From positions 496,001 through 560,000 of the forward strand of contig NZ_FMCR01000003.1 of assembly GCF_900091575.1 (NCBI RefSeq): a DNA stretch of 64,000 nucleotides, read 5' to 3'. The notes beneath the pieces are model-generated. The model was given only the letters and a program-made list of their open reading frames with translations. It made no database searches and had not been told where the DNA came from. The translations under genes and the position numbers were made by a program. This document shows, one piece after another, positions 58,787-64,000 of the stretch. Position 1 is the first letter of the stretch. The number at the start of each line of letters is the position of its first letter. Source of the DNA: Micromonospora saelicesensis (GTDB lineage: Bacteria > Actinomycetota > Actinomycetes > Mycobacteriales > Micromonosporaceae).

Positions 58787-59970
58787 GAGCGGCCTCGCCG
58801 ACCGCGGTGGCCCCGCCGCTCCGAACGTGGGGCGGACCCGAGGTCGGGCGTCTTGTAGGTGACCACTGGCGTCGTGCTGACCACCGGTGTGGCCAGCCGG
58901 TGCTCGACCAGGTCGGCGATCACCTGCTCGACGCGCTTGTACGCCGTGGGCGCCTCCTCGAAGAGCAGTTGCCGGTCACCGCACACCACCAGCGAACCCA
59001 CCGGGGTACGGCGTAGCTCCTCGACCGTGTGCTTGGCCCGGCCCCGCCGCAGGGCGTCGGCGCGCGACATCTTGCGCCCAGCGCCGTGGGCCACCGAATG
59101 GTTGGCCTCCGGCCCGGCGTGCGCGGCCACCAGGTAGGACGCCGTTCCCCGGGTGCCGGCGATCAGAACATCGCGCCCGTCACCCGGAGCCGCGCCCTTG
59201 CGGTGCAGGTAGATCCCGTCCCGGACCTCGACCAGGTTGTGGCACTGGTCGACGATCGGCGCGGTGGGGTCGGCCCCCAACGCGTGCGCCACCCGGGCGG
59301 CCAGCACCCGGCGGTTGAGCGAACCCCAACGCACTGCGTCGTCGTGCATGCCCAGGTAGGCGGCGGGGTCGGGCGCCGGCCCGGCGCCGTGGACCTCGGT
59401 GTGCGCCCGCAGGATCCGCTCGCCCAGGCCACGGGAACCGCTGTGCACGATCAGCACGAGATCGCCCGCGTCGAGCCCGAGCCGGCCCGCGTGCCGTACG
59501 TCGAAGACGGTGTCGACGCGGGCCAGCTCCACGAAGTGGTTGCCCCGGCCCACCGTCCCGAGGCCGTCCAGGTGACCGGCCGGAACGTCACCGTCGACTT
59601 CGGCCCAGGCCGGGTCGTCGGCGTCGCGCACCGGGTCGAGCGCCTGGTCGAGGTCGGGGAACCGGGCGGCGAGCCGTTCCGGTACGGCCCGCTTGAGCTT
59701 GATCGGAAACACGGCGATGCCGCAGCCGATGTCGGAGCCAACCAGGAACGGGTACAGCACTGTCGACGCCATGGCCGCGCCGATGGGCGCGCCCTTGCCG
59801 GGATGCAGGTCCGGCATCGCCGCGACGTGCCGCATGCCGTGAAGGGTGGCGACCTGTTGGCACTGTGCGAGCGCGTCGGACTCGATCCAGCTCGCGGGAG
59901 AGGCGAACACCGTGACGGTGGCCGGGGCGGACGGGGGCAGGGGCTCCCGAGGGAGGTGGTGCTGGGACAA
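58783..59970 (-). CDS. rtcB: RNA-splicing ligase RtcB (PrfH-linked type)
   Basis: 395 aa from TTG 59970; the frame is closed just upstream (TGA at 59977-59979), no ATG or GTG suits better, and the ribosome site is unclear. Metal ligands in MRHVAAMPDLHPGKG, VGSDIGCGIAVFP and GRGNHFVEL, and the GMP-accepting His in VAHGAGRKMSR near residue 304. Ligates 2',3'-cyclic phosphate or 3'-phosphate RNA to 5'-OH. Operon with prfH. A possible TTGTCG (60106-60111) promoter element lies upstream. Confidence 0.93.
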   Translation of the reverse strand: MSQHHLPREPLPPSAPATVTVFASPASWIESDALAQCQQVATLHGMRHVAAMPDLHPGKGAPIGAAMASTVLYPFLVGSDIGCGIAVFPIKLKRAVPERLAARFPDLDQALDPVRDADDPAWAEVDGDVPAGHLDGLGTVGRGNHFVELARVDTVFDVRHAGRLGLDAGDLVLIVHSGSRGLGERILRAHTEVHGAGPAPDPAAYLGMHDDAVRWGSLNRRVLAARVAHALGADPTAPIVDQCHNLVEVRDGIYLHRKGAAPGDGRDVLIAGTRGTASYLVAAHAGPEANHSVAHGAGRKMSRADALRRGRAKHTVEELRRTPVGSLVVCGDRQLLFEEAPTAYKRVEQVIADLVEHRLATPVVSTTPVVTYKTPDLGSAPRSERRGHRGRRGRS

Positions 59971-60142
59971 GGAGGCTCATCTCTGGCTGCGAACGTGAAA
60001 GCGGACGGCGTCACGGCCCCCGGGAGGCATCACCGGTGGCGCGGAGCAGGGGGTGGAGTCCGTCAGTACGTCATGGACGTCACTCTGGCCGAGGCGCGCC
60101 AGGCACGACAACTGATTTTCCTTCACGACGTACGCTGCCGCG

Positions 60143-60673
60143 ATGAGCGCACCGCGTCGCATCCTGGTCTACGGGGTGTACGGCTCCGGCAAGTCCACTC
60201 TCGCGGCGCGGTTGGCCGAACACCTCGGACTGCCCTGGTATCCGGTGGACGATCTGCTCTGGCAACCGGGCTGGGTCGAGGTGCCGGTCACCCAGCAGCG
60301 CAGCCGGATCGAGGAGATCTGCCGACGGGACCGCTGGATCATCGACGGGGCGTACCACGGCTGGCGCGACGTCCCGATGGCCCGCGCCGACCTGGTCGTC
60401 GGCCTGGACTATCCACGATGGCGTTCGTTCGGGCGGTTGCTCCGCCGCACCGTCCGCCGGGTGGTCACCGGCGAGGTGATCTGCAACGGCAACCGTGAGT
60501 CGCTGAGCAGTGTGCTGTCCCCGGACTCGATCCTGGTGTGGCACGTCACCGCGTTCGGCCGGGCCCGACGGCGGATGCGGGCCTGGCAGGCCGACCCGTC
60601 CGCGCCGCCCGTGGTGTTACTGCGCTCCCCGGCGGAGCTGGACGTCTGGCTGGCCGGGCTGCCCCGCCGCTGA
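60143..60673 (+). CDS. P-loop kinase/AAA-type ATPase, topology-modulation-like
   Basis: 176 aa. Walker A VYGVYGSGKST at residues 9-19, then LPWYPVDDLLWQPGW, DRWIIDGAYHGW near 63 and a lid-like Arg-rich stretch. This is the small adenylate-kinase-like family often labelled topology modulation protein. TACGCT ends 6 nt before the ATG and no Shine-Dalgarno is present, suggesting a leaderless start. Divergent from rtcB; a link to RNA repair is possible but unsupported. Confidence 0.85.
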   Translation: MSAPRRILVYGVYGSGKSTLAARLAEHLGLPWYPVDDLLWQPGWVEVPVTQQRSRIEEICRRDRWIIDGAYHGWRDVPMARADLVVGLDYPRWRSFGRLLRRTVRRVVTGEVICNGNRESLSSVLSPDSILVWHVTAFGRARRRMRAWQADPSAPPVVLLRSPAELDVWLAGLPRR

Positions 60674-60792
60674 GGCCGCGCGGACCTACCTGGTGCGCCT
60701 CGGCGACCCCCGGCCACGGATCCTGCTTCTACCTCTCGCACGAGCGCGAGGACGACGCCATGCGCGAGCTGGGGGCTCGTCCGTGGCGAACG

Positions 60793-60867
60793 CGTCGTCG
60801 GCCCGCTCCCGGTGAGGAGTGGGCCGACGACGTGACGTGGCCCGGCCGGGATCACACCGGCCGGGCC
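60793..60867. terminator. Two adjacent hairpins between convergent genes
   Basis: Hairpin A: 17-nt arms with one mismatch (60793-60809, 60816-60832), loop 6 nt. Hairpin B: perfect 11-bp stem (60839-60849, 60857-60867), loop 7 nt, ending 5 nt from the stop of the collagen-like gene (60873). Together they separate it from the P-loop kinase gene. Confidence 0.65.
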
Positions 60868-60872
60868 GCCGA

Positions 60873-62051
60873 TCAGGACTCCAGGCGTCGCCGCCGGGCC
60901 AGGAAGAACGCGACCGCGCCCAGCACGACCAGCACACTTCCGACGCCGGTCATGGCCGGGACCGCACCGCCGCCGGTGACCGGCAGGATGGGTTGCTTGC
61001 CGCCGCCACCAGGTTGACCGGGTGCGCCAGGGCTGCCAGGTGCACCGGGGCTGCCAGGCGCTCCGGGAGGTCCGGACGGACCAGGTGCACCGGGGCTACC
61101 GGGGGCTCCGGGGGCTCCGGGGCTGCCGGGTGCGCCAGGCGCTCCCGGGCTACCGGGCGCTCCGGGGCTGCCGGGTGCGCCGGGACTACCGGGTGCTCCG
61201 GGGCTGCCAGGTGCACCGGGGCTACCGGGTGCTCCGGGGCTGCCGGGCGGACCGGACGGGCCGGGCGGACCGGTGGGCCCGGGTGGGCCGGTCGGTCCGG
61301 GCGGGCCCGTCGGCCCGGCGCAGTTCGGCGCGGTGATGACGTTGGTGTCGAGGGTGACGGCGGCGGTACGCGCCAGCGCTCGGCCCTGGAGGGTCGCGCC
61401 CGTGGCCATCGTGATCGCGGCCTGAGCCATGATGGTGCCCACGAAGGTGGTGCCGGTGCCGATCGTCGCCGAGCTGCCGATCTTCCAGAACACGTTGCAG
61501 GCCGAAGCCCCGTTGATCAGGACGACGCTGCTGTTCGACGCCGTCGTCAGCGAGGAGTCGACCTGGAAGATGAACACGGCCGACGGGTCGCCCTGGCCGT
61601 TGAGCGTCAACGGTCCGGTCAGTTGGGCGGCTCCGATCCGGTAGACCCCTTCGTTGAGCGTGTTGCCACCCAGCTCGGCCGGCAGGATGGTGAACGGGGT
61701 CCGGCCGGCGGCGTCGTTGAAGGCGATGGTCAAATCGCTCTGGGCCTGTAGTGCGACCGCGTCACCGAGGTGTACCTCGCCGCCGATGGTTGCCGTTTCG
61801 AATCCGGACTGGGTGTTTCCGGGGAACCGCCCGAGGCTCTGGGCCAGGAAGCTGGGGCCGGTGTTTGTGGGCTCCGCTCCAGCCAGGACGGAGAAGTCGG
61901 CCGCCGTCCCCAGGTTGACCGGTGCTTCCTGCGCGTTTGCGGCGGTCGAGCTGAAGAGCAGCAGGCTGGCCGCCACTGTGGCGGCTGCGCCAGCCGCGAG
62001 CGACGGCAGGACAACTCGCCGCCGTAGCCAATTTTTGGGTTCAGCTGTCAC
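60873..62051 (-). CDS. DUF3494 (ice-binding-type) surface protein with collagen-like stalk and LPXTG anchor
   Basis: 392 aa from GTG 62051 (GGAGGG 8 nt upstream; longer in-frame starts lack support). Signal peptide to about residue 41. DUF3494 beta-helix domain (about 43-243: [57 protein letters not shown]). Then 34 consecutive Gly-X-Y triplets (246-347), a short GGGG spacer, sortase motif LPVTG, membrane helix and RRRR tail. It should be covalently attached to peptidoglycan with the beta-helix domain held outward. Adhesin or ice-binding role is inferred. Confidence 0.9.
   Translation of the reverse strand: MTAEPKNWLRRRVVLPSLAAGAAATVAASLLLFSSTAANAQEAPVNLGTAADFSVLAGAEPTNTGPSFLAQSLGRFPGNTQSGFETATIGGEVHLGDAVALQAQSDLTIAFNDAAGRTPFTILPAELGGNTLNEGVYRIGAAQLTGPLTLNGQGDPSAVFIFQVDSSLTTASNSSVVLINGASACNVFWKIGSSATIGTGTTFVGTIMAQAAITMATGATLQGRALARTAAVTLDTNVITAPNCAGPTGPPGPTGPPGPTGPPGPSGPPGSPGAPGSPGAPGSPGAPGSPGAPGSPGAPGSPGAPGAPGSPGAPGAPGSPGAPGPSGPPGAPGSPGAPGSPGAPGQPGGGGKQPILPVTGGGAVPAMTGVGSVLVVLGAVAFFLARRRRLES
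61011..61316 (-). repeat. Collagen-like Gly-X-Y coding repeat, 34 triplets
   Basis: 306 bp encode uninterrupted Gly-X-Y, mostly GSP-GAP pairs near the C-terminal side and GPT-GPP near the N-terminal side. At DNA level the 18-bp GSP-GAP unit is nearly exact in tandem, so replication slippage should alter length. Confidence 0.9.
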
Positions 62052-62292
62052 AGAACACCCTCCGTGGGTACTACTCGCAGGAGACGTCCGAGCGAGCGGC
62101 GTCCTGCGTGATACGGCCTGTATGGCGCCGATAAGCGCGCTGACCACCACATCACGTCAGGTGTTCAAATGAGGGCAAATTGGGACAATAGCCGAAGTGA
62201 ATCTATCTGAATTGGACTAACCTTCGCGTTCTTGTTTGCCGCTTCCGCGACAGGCGGGCGGGTGCGGCCAAGCGGTCGAGCCGAACCTCGGC

Positions 62293-62946
62293 CTACCGCC
62301 GGCCCGTTGGGAGCGGCCTGACCGCGCGGCCGAGGACGCAGGGGGAGGAGGGGCTGTTGCTGGTGGCCGGGAAACGGAATTTGCGCAGCTCCTGCACCTC
62401 GAAGCCGGCCGCCACGATGGCGGCGACGGTGTCGCGATTGGTGTGGCAACCGGCGAACAGCTTCGGCCAGAGTGTGGCGTCGAGGAGTCGTTGGGCGCGG
62501 TGCAGACCGGTGGCCTCCTCGGCGGCCACGTGCTCGAAGAACCGCACCTGGCCTCCGGGACGCAGCACCCGGCTGATCTCGGCCAACGCGCTCACCTGAT
62601 CGGGCACGGTGCACAACACCAACGCGACCACCGCCGCGTCGAACTCGCCGTCCCCGGTGGGCAGCGCCTCGGCCAGACCGTCGACGACCGTGACCGGAAC
62701 CGGCGCGGCAGACGCGGCGCGCTCGGCAGCGGCACGCAGACGCCGCTCCGGTTCGACCGCGAGGACCTGGGTCACCCCCGGCGGATAGTGGGCGAACATC
62801 CGCCCGTTGCCCGCGCCGATCTCGATCACCCGGCCGGAGAGACCGGCGACCAGGTCCCGCCGGAACGCCGCAGTGCCGGCGCGGTCCATGGCGACGCTGA
62901 GCCGCTCGTAGACCCGAGCGAACACCGGATGGGACACCTTGGCCAC
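62293..62946 (-). CDS. Class I SAM-dependent methyltransferase (UbiE/METTL7-like)
   Basis: 217 aa from GTG 62946, chosen for AGGAGG 5 nt upstream. SAM-binding motif I VIEIGAGNGRMFAHY near residues 40-54, acidic VEPERR, motif IV FDAAVVALVLCTV and post-motif LRPGGQVRFFEHV. The C-terminal third (LDATLWPKLFAGCHTNRDT, FPATSNSP) resembles METTL7/lipid-type methyltransferases. Substrate unknown. Divergent from the NmrA-like gene. Confidence 0.88.
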   Translation of the reverse strand: MAKVSHPVFARVYERLSVAMDRAGTAAFRRDLVAGLSGRVIEIGAGNGRMFAHYPPGVTQVLAVEPERRLRAAAERAASAAPVPVTVVDGLAEALPTGDGEFDAAVVALVLCTVPDQVSALAEISRVLRPGGQVRFFEHVAAEEATGLHRAQRLLDATLWPKLFAGCHTNRDTVAAIVAAGFEVQELRKFRFPATSNSPSSPCVLGRAVRPLPTGRR

Positions 62947-63065
62947 GTCGACCTCCTGATCTCCGTCGAACTGTTCTCCCGCGATTGTCCTGCATCCGTG
63001 CACGCTTTCCGTCTTACTGGTTTGCAGCACGATTCAACCCAGTGCAGACAGGACGTGGTGCGGCC

Positions 63066-63821
63066 ATGAAGATCGTCGTCATCGGGGGCAGCGGCCTCAT
63101 CGGTTCCAAGCTCGTGGACCGCCTCGGCGCCCAGGGCCACGAGGCGGTGCCGGCATCGCCGAAGACCGGGGTGAACACCCTTACCGGCGAGGGAGTGGCC
63201 GATGCGCTCACCAACGCCGAGGTCGTCGTCGACGTGTCGAACTCGCCGTCGTTCGAGGACGCCGCCGTACTGGAGTTCTTCGAGACCTCGACCCGGACAC
63301 TCCTCGCCGCCGCGTCGGACGCCGGGGTGAACCACTACGTGGCGCTTTCCATCGTGGGCTGCGACCGGATCCCGGACAGCGGGTACATGCGCGCGAAGGT
63401 CGCCCAGGAGAAGCTCATCGTCGCGTCCGGACTCCCGTACTCGGTGGTGCACGCCACCCAGTTCTTCGAGTTCCTTCAGGGCATCATCGACACCGCCACG
63501 GACGGCGACACCGTGCACCTCGCGCCGGTACTCATTCAACCGATGGCCGCGGACGACGTCGCGGCCGCGGTAGCCGAGGTCGCGCTCGGCGCGCCGACGA
63601 ACTCCGTGGTCGAGGTCGCCGGGCCGGAGCAGTTCCGCCTCGACGAACTGGGCCGGTCCCTCCTCGCCGACCAACAGGATCCTCGTTCGGTGGTGGCCGA
63701 CCCCGACGCCCGCTACTTCGGTGCCAAGCTGGGCGAACGCTCGCTCGTCCCGGCCGACGGTGCCAGCCTCGCCGGCACCGCCCTGGACGACTGGCGTGCC
63801 CGGGCGGGCCGGGGACACTGA
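63066..63821 (+). CDS. NmrA-like / atypical SDR NAD(P)-binding protein
   Basis: 251 aa. N-terminal Rossmann motif VIGGSGLIGSKLVDRL at residues 5-20, AGVNHYVALSIVGCDR near 96 and YSVVHATQFFEF near 131. It belongs to the extended/atypical SDR family that includes NmrA and LysX-like oxidoreductases; the catalytic YxxxK is replaced by YMRAK. Start ATG 63066 follows the coding-bias change; ribosome site weak. Role unknown. Confidence 0.87.
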   Translation: MKIVVIGGSGLIGSKLVDRLGAQGHEAVPASPKTGVNTLTGEGVADALTNAEVVVDVSNSPSFEDAAVLEFFETSTRTLLAAASDAGVNHYVALSIVGCDRIPDSGYMRAKVAQEKLIVASGLPYSVVHATQFFEFLQGIIDTATDGDTVHLAPVLIQPMAADDVAAAVAEVALGAPTNSVVEVAGPEQFRLDELGRSLLADQQDPRSVVADPDARYFGAKLGERSLVPADGASLAGTALDDWRARAGRGH

Positions 63822-63830
63822 GCCGGCCCG

Positions 63831-64000
63831 CTACCGCGGCGTCCTGGGCGGGCCGGCCCGCCCACCCAGGCGCTGCACCAACTCCCGTACCGCCTCGGTG
63901 AACGGCTCGTCCGACTCGCCCGGCCAGTGCCCGTGGATGGGTGGGGCGACGCTGTCCCCGGGGGGTGTCACCACGTCACGGGGATCACGTTGTCGACGAT
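63831..64000 (-). CDS. C-terminal end of an unidentified protein (truncated by window)
   Basis: One minus-strand frame is open from the window edge to a TAG at 63831-63833, with coding-type third-position GC. It encodes about 55 residues including PPIHGHWPGESDEPF and AVRELVQRLGGRAG. Too little is present to assign a family. Convergent with the NmrA-like gene. Confidence 0.6.
   Translation of the reverse strand, partial: RRQRDPRDVVTPPGDSVAPPIHGHWPGESDEPFTEAVRELVQRLGGRAGPPRTPR

Noticed and set aside
1..64000. tRNA/rRNA genes, insertion sequences, prophage, integrase or attachment sites
   Set aside because: None could be recognised on either strand; no transposase or recombinase motif was found.

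Overview
The window is chromosomal DNA from a high-GC actinomycete. The composition and strong third-position GC bias, frequent GTG starts joined by 4-nt GTGA/ATGA overlaps, a nickel superoxide dismutase, a mycothiol-type PIG-L deacetylase, F420-linked enzymes and many secreted glycosidases with ricin-type or cellulose-type binding modules together suggest Micromonospora or a close relative (inference; no rRNA or tRNA gene is present to prove it). No phage, integrase, transposase, CRISPR array or RNA gene was seen.

Layout. 1-3.6 kb: the end of a sugar-acid catabolic operon (Zn-dehydrogenase, KduD-like SDR, lactonase-type amidohydrolase, aldo/keto reductase) of the oxidative L-fucose/uronate type. 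3.6-7.2 kb: a 1182-residue secreted ThuA/PQQ-type dehydrogenase/PKD/CBM/ricin protein on the minus strand. 7.7-15.9 kb: a ribose-type (CUT2) sugar ABC transporter operon with a sugar epimerase and a secreted beta-helix glycosidase-like protein; four 59-bp tandem repeats carrying overlapping mini-ORFs sit between its ATPase and first permease. 16-22.7 kb: a GH32/GH43-like enzyme, a LacI regulator and a CUT1 ABC transporter with a serine hydrolase. 22.9-31.3 kb: two secreted GH43 proteins with a common C-terminal domain, a WxL-like and a DUF916-like surface protein, and a secreted esterase. 31.7-33.3 kb: a pectate lyase. These are plausibly parts of one plant cell wall (pectin/arabinoxylan/fucosylated side chain) utilisation island; a GH10 xylanase lies further on at 54.6-55.8 kb.

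33.4-64 kb is mixed: a radical SAM gene with sodN; a variant inositol monophosphatase; small housekeeping-like genes; an F420 reductase and two tandem luciferase-like monooxygenases with a MarR regulator; a DUF4132 protein with a small partner; an ABC exporter and a NarL-type two-component system; an F420-type nitroreductase; argS behind an arginine-rich leader peptide; an ArsR regulator; the xylanase; PIG-L deacetylase; an alpha/beta hydrolase; an rtcB-prfH RNA-repair/ribosome-rescue operon; a collagen-like LPXTG ice-binding-type protein; a methyltransferase and an NmrA-like protein.

Regulation that can be read directly: a 27-bp identical promoter/operator block (core GCTAAATCAGTTTAGC) is shared by the CUT1 transporter operon and the esterase 13 kb away, with a related site before the GH32-like gene, which outlines a local LacI regulon. 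There is a pair of perfect inverted MarR-type sites, a MerR-type 19-bp-spacer promoter before sodN, a candidate arginine attenuator before argS, a CGAAACTTTCG site beside a (CGACCGG)10 heptamer array upstream of the xylanase, and several strong hairpins between convergent genes. The most unusual items are the 59-bp coupled mini-ORF array and the Arg leader of argS.
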